Shown: positions 1 to 7,951 of the stretch, piece by piece
Layout: the number at the start of each line of letters is the position of its first letter
How positions within the stretch are numbered: position 1 is the first letter of the stretch
Origin: Eudoraea sp.
GTDB lineage: Bacteria; Bacteroidota; Bacteroidia; Flavobacteriales; Flavobacteriaceae
DNA length: 21,154 nucleotides
Direction of reading: 5' to 3'
Assembly: GCA_024642325.1 (NCBI GenBank)
Contig: JAHEBI010000006.1
Coordinates: forward strand, 1-21,154
The notes under the pieces: generated by a model
Databases searched by the model: none
Seen by the model: only the letters and a program-made list of their open reading frames with translations
Told to the model about the DNA's origin: nothing
Position numbers and translations under genes: made by a program

Positions 1-113
1 TGTAAAAACAGGAAAGAAAATAGATTTAACCTCAAGCTGATTTTCAAAAAAACTAAATTTAAACTCTTAGGTTTCCATAAATTCTCAAAGCTTTATAAGG
101 AAAGCAACATAAA

Positions 114-1460
114 ATGATATCTTTGGCGTCCATAAAATCAATTAGTATGTCCAAAACTTCAAATAAATTATTTGAATTAAGAGCAACATGGTTTTTTCTC
201 TTTATTCTGATCCTGGCTTTTTCTGCTTGCAAAGAGAAGCGGGAAAATACAGAAAAAGCAGCTGTTTTAAATATAAGTCCTGATAACGAAGGTATTAGAG
301 TTCCCGATGGTTTTGGGGTAATAAAAGTAGCGGATTCTTTAGGTGCTCCGAGGCATATAGCGGTTACATCCAATGGGGGAATATACCTGAAATTAAGAAA
401 ACCAATTGACGGGGAAGGAATACTATATCTGGAAGACGAAAATGGAGATGGAATAGCCGATACTAAAAAAGGGTTTGCAGATTATGGGGGAACAGGGATG
501 TACCTGGATAACAATTATTTATATGCATCATCTGACGAGGAGATCTTCAGATACAGACTGGACAGTAATGGGCAGGTTACAGATCCCAATAAGCCCGATA
601 CCCTTGTGTCCAAATTGGTTTCACGAAGAACCCATGCCACCAAATCTTTTACCCTTGATGTGGCCGGGAATATATATGTAAATATTGGCGCTTATTCCAA
701 TGCCTGTCAGGAAGTGGACAGAACTTTGGACTCACCCGGAATGATGCCTTGCACCATACTAGATTCTGCCGGAGGCATATGGCAATTCCGGGCAGATAAA
801 TTTAACCAGTCTTACGGGGAAGGAAAAAGATACGCAACAGGTTTGAGAAACGTAGTGGGACTGGATTGGAACAAGGAAGCAAATAAATTGGTTGTAATGC
901 AGCATGGAAGAGATCAGTTGAATACACTTTACCCTGATCTGTTTGATATAAAGACTTCGGCCAATTTACCGGCAGAAACGATGTATATAATCAATGAAGG
1001 AGACGATGCCGGCTGGCCTTATATCTACTATGATCAATTTCAGAACAAAAAGATTTTGTCACCCGAATATGGAGGTGATGGTATAAAAACAGCTGGTGAA
1101 AATGCGATAGATCCAATAGCTACATTTCCCGCACATATGGCTCCTAATGCCCTGCTTTTTTATACAGGCGATATGTTCCCGGAGGAATATAAAAATGGTG
1201 CATTTATTGCGTTCCATGGTTCCTGGAACCGGGCCCCTGAAAAACAAGAAGGGTTTATGGTGGCATTCGTGCCTTTTAAAAACGGAGAACCTAACGGGGA
1301 GTGGCAGGTTTTTGCTGATGGCTTTGCCGGGTTGGATGTAGTCTCTTCTTCCAATGAGGCCAAACACAGGCCAACCGGACTGGCCCAAGGGCCAGATGGG
1401 TCTTTATATGTATCAGACGATGCCGGCGGAACTTTATTCAGGATTGTTTTCAATAATTGA
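114..1460 (+). CDS. Sorbosone/glucose dehydrogenase-like beta-propeller lipoprotein
   Basis: Likely a periplasm-facing lipoprotein sugar (aldose/sorbosone) dehydrogenase of the soluble-glucose-dehydrogenase-like six-bladed propeller family, which usually uses PQQ. Visible: a hydrophobic segment ending in a lipobox with Cys39, a Ca-loop-like DENGDGIAD stretch (about 108-116), RRTHATKSF (171-179) whose His174 would be the candidate catalytic base, YATGLRNVVGLDW (240-252), a GWP motif (300-302), AFHGSWNR (366-373) and HRPTGLAQGPDG (418-429). Length (448 aa) suits the family. An AAGGA-like site near 97-102 favours the ATG at 114, but the ATG at 147 would give a more usual 28-residue lipoprotein leader. 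The next gene, 9 bases downstream, is a cytochrome c, which fits transfer of electrons from the cofactor to the respiratory chain. PQQ use is inferred from the family; no PQQ biosynthesis gene is present here, and the substrate is unknown. Confidence 0.85.
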   Translation: MISLASIKSISMSKTSNKLFELRATWFFLFILILAFSACKEKRENTEKAAVLNISPDNEGIRVPDGFGVIKVADSLGAPRHIAVTSNGGIYLKLRKPIDGEGILYLEDENGDGIADTKKGFADYGGTGMYLDNNYLYASSDEEIFRYRLDSNGQVTDPNKPDTLVSKLVSRRTHATKSFTLDVAGNIYVNIGAYSNACQEVDRTLDSPGMMPCTILDSAGGIWQFRADKFNQSYGEGKRYATGLRNVVGLDWNKEANKLVVMQHGRDQLNTLYPDLFDIKTSANLPAETMYIINEGDDAGWPYIYYDQFQNKKILSPEYGGDGIKTAGENAIDPIATFPAHMAPNALLFYTGDMFPEEYKNGAFIAFHGSWNRAPEKQEGFMVAFVPFKNGEPNGEWQVFADGFAGLDVVSSSNEAKHRPTGLAQGPDGSLYVSDDAGGTLFRIVFNN

Positions 1461-1469
1461 TAAAGCGGT

Positions 1470-1979
1470 ATGCATAAAGATCAATGGTTTAAAAATATGG
1501 TTAAGAAGTTTGTTTTGGGTTTGAGCGCTATGGTTTTACTAAATGGTTGTTTTTCTTCCAAAAAGGAAAAAAAAGCAAACATTGAAACTGTAACACAAAA
1601 GACTTCAACTTCGGCTGCTAAGGCTCCTAAAGCAGATGTACCTCCTTATATGGCTAAGGGAGCGAAAATCTATAAACAAGTGTGTTTAACCTGCCATCAG
1701 GCAAATGGCGGCGGAGTTTCCGGCCTTAATGCGCCACTTGCAAAAGCTGACTTCGTGTTAGGTGATAAAACGAGGTTGTTGGAAATTATTTTTAAAGGAT
1801 CTGAAGCGGGCCTGAAAGTGAATAATTCTGAATATGCAAATTTAATGCCCGGTTACGGCATGCTGGGCGATGAAGAAATAGCAAGTGTGGCATCGTATAT
1901 ACGAAATAGTTTTGGCAATAAAGCTGAACCTGTTACCATAGAAGAAGTAGCTTCCTATAGAGCTGCAATTAAAAAATAA
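1470..1979 (+). CDS. Lipoprotein mono-haem cytochrome c
   Basis: Small class I c-type cytochrome. The haem attachment site is CLTCH (Cys72, Cys75, His76); the probable axial Met is Met126 in LMPGYG, followed by the usual C-terminal helix (EEIASVASYIRNSFG). The N-terminus is a lipoprotein leader with Cys27 after LLNG, then a Lys/Ser/Thr/Ala-rich flexible linker (about 30-55), so the haem domain is tethered to a membrane. The ATG at 1497 would give a more compact leader (MVKKFVLGLSAMVLLNGC) and is a serious alternative start. It lies directly behind the propeller dehydrogenase, and the two are probably co-transcribed, with this protein as electron acceptor. The pairing is inferred from order and spacing; the haem motif is seen directly. 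Confidence 0.92.
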   Translation: MHKDQWFKNMVKKFVLGLSAMVLLNGCFSSKKEKKANIETVTQKTSTSAAKAPKADVPPYMAKGAKIYKQVCLTCHQANGGGVSGLNAPLAKADFVLGDKTRLLEIIFKGSEAGLKVNNSEYANLMPGYGMLGDEEIASVASYIRNSFGNKAEPVTIEEVASYRAAIKK

Positions 1980-2004
1980 AGCAGGGAAGCAATTTAACCC
2001 CTGC
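1971..2004 (-). terminator. Possible intrinsic terminator of the SDR gene
   Basis: Read on the minus strand, GCAGGG (ending inside the last codons of the SDR gene) pairs with CCCTGC across a 12-base loop and is followed by TTTATTTTTT. The six-pair stem covers 1999-2004 and 1981-1986. The T-run lies over the end of the convergent cytochrome gene. The stem is short, so this is a moderate call. Confidence 0.45.
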
Positions 2005-2746
2005 CCATATAAGGCATCTGGTTGGCCATTACTGTAAGAAAAGGGACATTCGTATTCAGAGGCAAACCAGCCATATAAGCAACGGTTCGGCCTATATCTT
2101 CCGGATTCATAGTAGGTTCAATTTTATGGGAACCGTCGGCCTGAAGCGTTCCTTTTTCGAATTTTTTTGTCATTTCACTTTTGGAGTTCCCAATATCTAT
2201 TTGTCCACAAGCAATGTTGTAGGCACGACCATCAAGTGAAGTTGATCTGGTCAGGCCTGTTATCGCGTGCTTGCTGGCCGTATAAGGCGCAGAAGAGGGT
2301 CGTGGTACGTGCGCAGAAAGAGAACCATTGTTAATTATCCGACCTCCCATGGGATCCTGAAATTTCATAATCCTGAACGCCTCCTGGGTACAAAAGAAGA
2401 CGCCGTTCAGATTCGTGTCAATAACATGCATCCATTCTTCCCGGGAAAGCTCCTCAAAAGGTTTGACCGGAGCACTTACCCCGGCATTATTGAAGAGCAA
2501 ATCCAGGCGGCCAAAAGCTTTTAGGGTCTGTGCAAAAAGATTTTTGACACTTTCCTGGTTTTTAACATCAGCCGGTATCACTAAAGTGTCTGCTGTTGTG
2601 CAGAAAGATGCTGTTTCCAGGAGGTTCTTTTTGCGCCTGCCCGCAAGTACTACAGTCCAGCCATCCTTATTTAAGGCAATGGCTACTGCTCTGCCAATCC
2701 CCGAACCTGCACCGGTTACTACCGCAATTTTTGATTTTTGACTCAT
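1994..2746 (-). CDS. SDR-family NAD(P)-dependent oxidoreductase
   Basis: Classical short-chain dehydrogenase/reductase of 250 aa. Seen: the Rossmann glycine motif TGAGSGIG (11-18), basic residues after strand 2 (AGRRKK, Arg37/Arg38) that favour NADP(H), NNAG (86-89), Asn113, a serine of the GSLS segment (142 or 144) and the catalytic pair Tyr155/Lys159 in YTASK. No signal peptide, so cytosolic. The substrate cannot be read from sequence. It lies 67 bases downstream of the D-2-hydroxyacid dehydrogenase on the same strand, so the two oxidoreductases and the DUF1080 gene may form one loosely spaced transcription unit. It ends 14 bases from the convergent cytochrome gene. Confidence 0.93.
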   Translation of the reverse strand: MSQKSKIAVVTGAGSGIGRAVAIALNKDGWTVVLAGRRKKNLLETASFCTTADTLVIPADVKNQESVKNLFAQTLKAFGRLDLLFNNAGVSAPVKPFEELSREEWMHVIDTNLNGVFFCTQEAFRIMKFQDPMGGRIINNGSLSAHVPRPSSAPYTASKHAITGLTRSTSLDGRAYNIACGQIDIGNSKSEMTKKFEKGTLQADGSHKIEPTMNPEDIGRTVAYMAGLPLNTNVPFLTVMANQMPYMGRG

Positions 2747-2813
2747 CTTTAATCACAAATTAGATATTAGTATTCCTTCCACTATAAGCAAGGTGTCTCA
2801 GACGATGAATTGA

Positions 2814-3773
2814 TTAAACTACCTTGTTTTTAATTGGTTCTCCCAGGACAAATTGAATTATATTCAAGGCGGCAAGCCTTGACATTTCATTACGGGCTTC
2901 TATGGTTGCAGATCCTATATGTGGGGTAATTGCAACATTTTCCATTTGTAATAAGGGATTGTCTGCTTCCATTGGCTCCGGATTTGTTACATCAAGGCCC
3001 GCTCCCCAAATGTTCTTATCCTGTAAAGCTTTAATTAAGTGTGCTTCGTTATGGATACGGCCCCTTGCTGTATTAATAAAGATAGAATTGGGCTTCATTT
3101 TATGAAAGGCATCATAATTAAATATATTTTCAGTTTCTTCCGTAAGTGCACAATGAACGGAAAGCACGTCACTTTGTTTTAATAGCTCATCAAAAGAGAG
3201 GTATGTGGCATTTAAGGCTTCTTCGGCCTCCTTATTTCGATTGCGATTGTGGTAAATTATTTTCATATCATATGCCCCGGCACAGCGTTTTGCAAACTCA
3301 GTCCCTATTCGGCCCATGCCAAAAATCCCCACCGTTTTATGTTTTAATTCCACACCCAAATGCGCCTGAGGTCGAAATGGCCCCCAATCATCAGCGCTAA
3401 TTTTTTTGTGCATAAAAAACATTTTTCTGGACACGGCCAACATGAGTGCAAAAGCGATATCGGCTGTTGCATTTACCATGGCATTGGGAGTATTTGCGAC
3501 AGGGATACCCAATTCTGCTGCTTTTTTCAGGTCTATATTGTCATAGCCTGCAGCAAACTGTGAGATTAATTTCAAATGCTTATTGCTGTCCAAAAAGGCA
3601 CTGTCTATTTTATACGAGCTGGTAGAAAGCAGAATGTCATGTTTTTGAGTTGCTTCCATCAGTTGCTCTTTACTCATGGGCTTATCACTGGTCCAAACGG
3701 TAACTTCCAATCCGGCCTTGCGGAGCATGTCTATACCTAGTGTTGGAATATTCAGGGAGACTAATACTTTCAT
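2814..3773 (-). CDS. D-2-hydroxyacid dehydrogenase (glyoxylate/hydroxypyruvate reductase-like)
   Basis: A 319-aa member of the D-isomer-specific 2-hydroxyacid dehydrogenases, which reduce 2-keto acids such as glyoxylate or hydroxypyruvate. Seen: an N-terminal substrate domain, GMGRIG nucleotide motif (152-157), the HNRNRN segment after the next strand (175-180) whose arginines favour NADP(H), and the catalytic triad Arg237 (NTARGRIHN), Glu266 (DVTNPEP) and His285 (ITPHIGSAT). The ATG at 3773 begins directly at the first beta strand (MKVLVSLN). It sits between a DUF1080 lipoprotein and an SDR gene on the same strand. Glyoxylate reductase is the best general guess; the exact substrate is uncertain. 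Confidence 0.92.
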   Translation of the reverse strand: MKVLVSLNIPTLGIDMLRKAGLEVTVWTSDKPMSKEQLMEATQKHDILLSTSSYKIDSAFLDSNKHLKLISQFAAGYDNIDLKKAAELGIPVANTPNAMVNATADIAFALMLAVSRKMFFMHKKISADDWGPFRPQAHLGVELKHKTVGIFGMGRIGTEFAKRCAGAYDMKIIYHNRNRNKEAEEALNATYLSFDELLKQSDVLSVHCALTEETENIFNYDAFHKMKPNSIFINTARGRIHNEAHLIKALQDKNIWGAGLDVTNPEPMEADNPLLQMENVAITPHIGSATIEARNEMSRLAALNIIQFVLGEPIKNKVV

Positions 3774-3841
3774 TTGTATGCAGAATATTGCAAAAAACTA
3801 TTTTTAATTTACCTCTTTTGCATTTACCGATTGTTGTGGGC

Positions 3842-4660
3842 TCAATACGTCAAAAGCTCTATTTTTCTAAAATCTATGGGATGGCTGTTGGATTGCAGTG
3901 AAATATATCCATCTTTTACAGATGTGTCGCCATTTACGATAAGCGTTTTAGCGATCTCATGATCCGGGTTATAGGTTGGGTTTTCATAACTCAATATTTC
4001 TTCCCCATTTACAAAGTGAGTTATTTTACCATTATTTACATCTATTTCCAAAGTTACCCATTGATCCCCGTGAAAAGTTCTTTTTACGGTTGGTGGGGTA
4101 CAATAACTGGAATTTTGTTTCCCGTTTATCTCCACAAAGATCCCATTTGCACAAATTTCGCCTACGGGCTTTTCCTCAGTCCCATTGCCTCCATGCAGGT
4201 TGTATTCCAGGGAAACGGGAAATGGTTGCTCTGTTTTTAAAGAGGCCGGTGACTGAGAATGGAATTGAACACCACTATCTCTAAACCCCCATTCAGGTGC
4301 GCCGGGAGCTGTTTCTCCCACAAACCGATATTCTACTTTTAACCTGTAATTAGCTAATTTTTCATTAAAATATAAAGCACCAAACCTATTATTGAAATCA
4401 TCGCCATAGGCATCATAACGAATACTTAAAATACCATCTGAAACCCGAAAGGTGTTCCCAAAATTCTCACCTAAAGGATGTCCCGCAATTTTCATCGTCC
4501 AGCCATCCAGGTTGCTGCCATTAAATAACGCAATCCAGTTGTTTGCCTCTTTTTTTTGTACAACAGATTCAGGTTTTTCCTTTTGGGAATCAGATTTTTT
4601 TTCTCCGCAGGAGATCATAAAAAGCAGACACAGGGATAATACAAATAAGAAGCTTTTCAT
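3842..4660 (-). CDS. DUF1080 (3-keto-disaccharide hydrolase-like) lipoprotein
   Basis: 272-aa exported lipoprotein: leader with Cys18 after FMIS, a short polar linker, then one DUF1080 domain from about residue 42 to the end. Typical family features are the opening FNGSNLDGW, the strand LANYRLKVEYRF, WGFRDSGVQFHSQ, the HGDQWVTLEIDVNNGKITHFVNGE segment and a closing YISLQSNSHPIDFRKIELL. The fold is a concanavalin-like jelly roll; some members are known to act on 3-keto-glycosides. It would sit on the periplasmic or outer-membrane face. Two cytosolic dehydrogenases follow on the same strand 68 and 67 bases apart, which suggests sugar or sugar-acid breakdown, but co-transcription is not proven. 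Confidence 0.88.
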   Translation of the reverse strand: MKSFLFVLSLCLLFMISCGEKKSDSQKEKPESVVQKKEANNWIALFNGSNLDGWTMKIAGHPLGENFGNTFRVSDGILSIRYDAYGDDFNNRFGALYFNEKLANYRLKVEYRFVGETAPGAPEWGFRDSGVQFHSQSPASLKTEQPFPVSLEYNLHGGNGTEEKPVGEICANGIFVEINGKQNSSYCTPPTVKRTFHGDQWVTLEIDVNNGKITHFVNGEEILSYENPTYNPDHEIAKTLIVNGDTSVKDGYISLQSNSHPIDFRKIELLTY

Positions 4661-4794
4661 TACAATTGAATTTTAGTCTGGTAATCAAAAAATCCCGCCA
4701 GGGATACCTTTAGGAATTAAGAAGGCCTTGGATAATTGGCATACATCTGCGCTAATTCAAATAGACCTATAAGGCAAAATAAAAAAGAAAACTC

Positions 4795-5004
4795 TTATTT
4801 TTTCTTTTTAAACAGCAAACGTATAAAATAAAGGATGCCATATTTTTTTGCAGAAGACAAGATAGGCCCAAACCAGTTATACGGTTGAATACTCTCCTTA
4901 AAATCTTCTTTCAGGCCCTTTATTTCTTCCCAGGCTATCTGTCTTTCCAGACTCAGGCGTTTCAGGTCGTGATTTATTTCATCAATATTATTATACTGCT
5001 TCAT
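4795..5004 (-). CDS. Small cationic DUF6327-like protein
   Basis: 69-aa protein, last gene of a three-gene cassette. It starts immediately after the stop of the holin-like gene (TAA followed directly by ATG), which implies translational coupling. It has an amphipathic, charge-rich N-terminal half (residues 8-38, probable helix or coiled coil), a short semi-hydrophobic patch (about 45-64) and a Lys-rich tail. I recognise it with moderate confidence as the flavobacterial DUF6327 type that accompanies YtxH and phage-holin-family genes. By position it corresponds to YqjK in the E. coli yqjDEK group, but no homology to YqjK is claimed. Function unknown; probably membrane-associated. Confidence 0.75.
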   Translation of the reverse strand: MKQYNNIDEINHDLKRLSLERQIAWEEIKGLKEDFKESIQPYNWFGPILSSAKKYGILYFIRLLFKKKK

Positions 5005-5352
5005 TTAATTGAAAAATTGTTTAGACATTCCCCTAATGATCATGTTTTCTATTCGGGTCCTAAAGGCAAAGACGATGGCTACAATCACACATAAAACGCC
5101 TGCGTTAATCAGACAGGCATAAACTATATTTCCAATAATATTGCCCAATGCTATAGTGCCGGCAACGATCAATAAAATAATTATTAAAAAGCCCAGGCTG
5201 CCCAAAATGGCCGCTTTGCAGAACATAGCGGTGGTAGCAGCGAGCTGCTGAAAAACTTTGAGCTCGTAATACTCCTGTGTCTTGGTTAAATACTCTTCGC
5301 CAAGGTTTACAGCTTTATTTGAAGTCTGGTCAAGGGATTCTAATACACTCAT
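5005..5352 (-). CDS. Holin-like inner membrane protein (phage holin family / DUF1469, YqjE-like)
   Basis: 115-aa protein with an N-terminal amphipathic helix (about 1-42), two adjacent hydrophobic helices (about 46-72 and 77-97) and a short basic tail. This matches the YqjE-like 'phage holin family', which despite its name is a chromosomal membrane protein rather than a lysis protein. Its ATG overlaps the stop of the YtxH gene by one base (TGATG), and its own stop abuts the next start, so the three proteins are made together. The expected role is envelope maintenance or stationary-phase stress, inferred from family and context. Confidence 0.82.
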   Translation of the reverse strand: MSVLESLDQTSNKAVNLGEEYLTKTQEYYELKVFQQLAATTAMFCKAAILGSLGFLIIILLIVAGTIALGNIIGNIVYACLINAGVLCVIVAIVFAFRTRIENMIIRGMSKQFFN

Positions 5353-5684
5353 CAGGTAGTTTTCTGTAATTTTTTATTCTTGTTCTTCAATTCTGCCAAC
5401 TTTTTCTCTAAAGCCGTAATTACGTCTTCCGCTTTGTAACTTACATCAGAAAGCAGATCTTCCATCCGGGTCTCCAGTGTTTCCGGGTCATAAGCCATGG
5501 AATCTAAGACCCTGTCTTTTAATTCCATGGCAGTTTCAGACAGATTTGCTTTAGCGGCGGCAGCTTCTTCTGCTAATTTTCTTCTTGTTACTTCTCCTTT
5601 ATCAGGAGCAAATAATACACCTAAGGCCAGACCAATGGCTGTGCCGGCAATTAGTCCTATTAAGGTATTTCCAGAATTATCCAT
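5352..5684 (-). CDS. YtxH-domain protein
   Basis: 110-aa YtxH-type protein. It starts MDNSGN, followed by a glycine-rich transmembrane segment with the family hallmark GLALGVLFAPDKGEVTRRKL and then a long Ala/Glu/Lys-rich helix to the C-terminus, probably a coiled coil. An in-frame ATG 54 bases upstream would add a hydrophobic, Ile/Tyr-rich 18 residues that do not fit the family, so the start at 5684 is chosen. It is the first gene of the YtxH / holin-like / DUF6327 cassette and overlaps the second gene by one base. Homologues in other bacteria are general-stress proteins; here that role is inference. Confidence 0.88.
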   Translation of the reverse strand: MDNSGNTLIGLIAGTAIGLALGVLFAPDKGEVTRRKLAEEAAAAKANLSETAMELKDRVLDSMAYDPETLETRMEDLLSDVSYKAEDVITALEKKLAELKNKNKKLQKTT

Positions 5685-5864
5685 AATATAGAAATTTAAA
5701 TAATTTATTTTGATGATGAACAAATAAAGATACAACATTGGGCCTTAAACTTACCAGTGTATAATTCAAATAATCCAATGCCTTATACCCGCAGCGCTTA
5801 TGAGCTATAAGGAATTAAAGTTTGTTCCTGGTAAAAAAGGAAAAATAATCGGTCACAACCCCCG

Positions 5865-6629
5865 TCAAATATTAATGCCAATACCAATATAAATAGTCGA
5901 GGTGTGCTGCGATCGGTTGTTTGGAGTCTGGCTGTCAAAAAAATAATAGAATGAGCTATTCACGCTTATTTTTTCGCCAAGCGGAACCTCAATTTTGAAC
6001 TGCTCCGAGATGTTATAATTACTAATATCTCTATATAAGGGCTGATAATAGAGTATGTTGGTAATATTTATTTTACTGTTTGGCAGTAAAACTGAAAATG
6101 ACATATAGGTATTATTCCTGTGATTATAAAACTTTTGGTTTAAGGCATTACTTATTTCCAGTTCATACATATAGGAATTCGCTAAATACAACCTAATATG
6201 TTCAGTTGCAATTGCCCTAAAACGCAACCCGGCCCCTAAAAGATGTCTGCCGCTTACATCCAATAATTGATTGCCCTGACTTTGAACAAAGGTCTCCAGT
6301 CTTATGACACGGGTAAGCCGGTAATTAAATCTAAGATGCACAAGCCAGTTATTTGAAAAATCCTCGCCTTTGGACCTGATAAGTCCAAAATTGCCCAAGA
6401 AAAAATATAACTTTCGGAAATCCTTTGATTTTAGCTGTGTGTATATAGCGTCGCTGACTTCGAAGATATAATTCCCGTCATTATCATTATACCTGAATGA
6501 AAAATCATTGCTCAAAACAAACCTCACAGAATCGGTTTGCATTCTGGCAGACTCTATATTCACCACTTGCGCATAAAGTGAATTAGCTCCAAAGCACAGG
6601 AAAATTAAAATAAGTGAATGTAATCGCAT
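5865..6629 (-). CDS. DUF481-type outer-membrane beta-barrel protein
   Basis: 254-aa exported protein with a signal peptide (cleavage probably after SLYA, about residue 20). The rest alternates short hydrophobic and polar strands with aromatic ends (for example VHLRFNYRLTRVIRLETFVQSQ and YMSFSVLLPNS) and ends in the chain-terminal strand IYIGIGINI, as in DUF481 / YdiY-like barrels. The function of the family is unknown; some members are salt-induced. It stands alone: 180 bases separate it from the YtxH start, and the upstream aldo/keto reductase gene is divergent. It could also be a different small barrel family, as the strands are more evident than any motif. Confidence 0.72.
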   Translation of the reverse strand: MRLHSLILIFLCFGANSLYAQVVNIESARMQTDSVRFVLSNDFSFRYNDNDGNYIFEVSDAIYTQLKSKDFRKLYFFLGNFGLIRSKGEDFSNNWLVHLRFNYRLTRVIRLETFVQSQGNQLLDVSGRHLLGAGLRFRAIATEHIRLYLANSYMYELEISNALNQKFYNHRNNTYMSFSVLLPNSKINITNILYYQPLYRDISNYNISEQFKIEVPLGEKISVNSSFYYFFDSQTPNNRSQHTSTIYIGIGINI

Positions 6630-6796
6630 ATAGTTACAATGGTTGGCAGGCTAAAAATAGTGGTTTTTATTCAACTTAATAGCAATGAAACGGAGATTAA
6701 AAGAATGCACCAAAGCCATAGTAAAACAGGCTAATGAACTTCCTATGGATTTATGAAAAGGGTTAAGTATCTTTATTACCTTTCAAAATCACAGTT

Positions 6797-7765
6797 ATGA
6801 AAACACGCAAATTAGGTTACAGTCAACTTCATCTTACCACAATAGGATTAGGCACCTGGGCGATGGGAGGCGGGGATTGGAAATTTGGCTGGGGTCCTCA
6901 GGATGATATGGCTTCCGTTGAGGCCATTCACTCCGCATTGGACCTGGGGATTAATTGGTTAGATACCGCTGCGATCTATGGACATGGCCATGCTGAAGAA
7001 GTTGTAGGCAGGGCAATAAAAGGGATAAGGAATGAAGTTATTATAGCTACCAAATGCGGAAGGGTTTGGGAAGGAGACAGCCGTGAGATCGGCAAATCCC
7101 TTAGAGCAGATAGTATACGACGCGAAGTTGAAGACAGCCTGAGACGTTTGGGTATAGAAACGATTGACCTGTACCAGATTCACTGGCCGGAACCGGATGA
7201 AGAAATTGAGGAAGGATGGGCTGCCATGGCACAACTGGTTAAAGAGGGAAAAGTACGTTATGTTGGGGTATCTAATTTTAGCCTGGATCAACTAAAAAGG
7301 GCCCAGAGGATACATCCAATAACTTCGTTGCAACCGCCTTACAGTATGTTTCGCCGCGAAATAGAAGAAGAAATTATGGCTTATTGTGGCACAAACCAGA
7401 TTGGGATTATTGCCTACAGCCCTATGCAGGCCGGATTGCTCACCGGAAAATTTACTAAAGAAAGAGCGTCCGGCCTGCCGGACTCAGATTGGCGCAGTAA
7501 GCACCCTTTTTTTATGGAACCCCAGTTGAGTGTCAATCTTCAGGCAATTGAGCAACTTAAAGAAATAGCAAATAAAAAGAATGTTACACTGTCTCAACTT
7601 TCTCTGGCCTGGGTATTGCGAAACAAAGAGGTGACTTCTGCCATAGTGGGTGCCAGAAACCCTGAACAAATTGAAGAAACTGCCAAAGCAGGCTACATGT
7701 CATTGTCAAAAGAAGAGATGGATAACATAGAACAGGTATTGGGCTGGAGGATAAAGAACTTATAA
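6797..7765 (+). CDS. Aldo/keto reductase
   Basis: 322-aa NADPH-dependent aldo/keto reductase, a cytosolic (alpha/beta)8 barrel. The catalytic tetrad is visible: Asp56 (LDTAAIYG), Tyr61, Lys86 (IATKCGR) and His129 (LYQIHWPEP). The later GVSNF (157-161) and the cofactor loop IVGARNPEQIEE (283-294) complete the signature. The sequence resembles the AKR groups that reduce aldehydes and small sugars; the substrate is not readable. It is a single-gene unit, divergent from the DUF481 gene and convergent with the sterol desaturase-like gene, with an intrinsic terminator between the latter two. Confidence 0.93.
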   Translation: MKTRKLGYSQLHLTTIGLGTWAMGGGDWKFGWGPQDDMASVEAIHSALDLGINWLDTAAIYGHGHAEEVVGRAIKGIRNEVIIATKCGRVWEGDSREIGKSLRADSIRREVEDSLRRLGIETIDLYQIHWPEPDEEIEEGWAAMAQLVKEGKVRYVGVSNFSLDQLKRAQRIHPITSLQPPYSMFRREIEEEIMAYCGTNQIGIIAYSPMQAGLLTGKFTKERASGLPDSDWRSKHPFFMEPQLSVNLQAIEQLKEIANKKNVTLSQLSLAWVLRNKEVTSAIVGARNPEQIEETAKAGYMSLSKEEMDNIEQVLGWRIKNL

Positions 7766-7915
7766 TAGCCGAGCACACTTTAGACGACTTATTTTAAAGT
7801 ACAAATAGTAACCTATTGTTGTATTTAACTTAACATGTAAGTAGAAGAAACCACGTATTTTTGAACAACCTTTAATTGGGACACGTTCTTAATTATGTAG
7901 TTTGAGTTAGTTTAT

Positions 7916-7943
7916 AAAAGCAGGTGGGGACATCTGCTTTTTT
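7916..7943. terminator. Intrinsic terminator between convergent genes
   Basis: AAAAGCAGGTG pairs with CATCTGCTTTT around a GGGA loop (one G-T wobble), and the + strand continues into further T residues (six in a row). The upstream A-run gives a shorter T-run on the minus strand, so it may serve both the aldo/keto reductase (+) and the desaturase-like gene (-). Confidence 0.75.
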
Positions 7944-7951
7944 AATATTAT

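Noticed and set aside
59..373. 104-codon open frame on the minus strand
   Set aside because: Antisense to the start of the sugar dehydrogenase-like gene, with no family resemblance.
5005..5352. Prophage remnant, suggested by the holin-family protein
   Set aside because: No endolysin, integrase or structural phage gene is near, and the gene sits in a YtxH stress-type cassette, where YqjE-like proteins are ordinary chromosomal genes.
6777..6784. TACCTTTC as a Bacteroidota -7 promoter box for the aldo/keto reductase
   Set aside because: One mismatch to TAnnTTTG, no TTG at the right distance upstream, and it would leave a leader of only a few bases.
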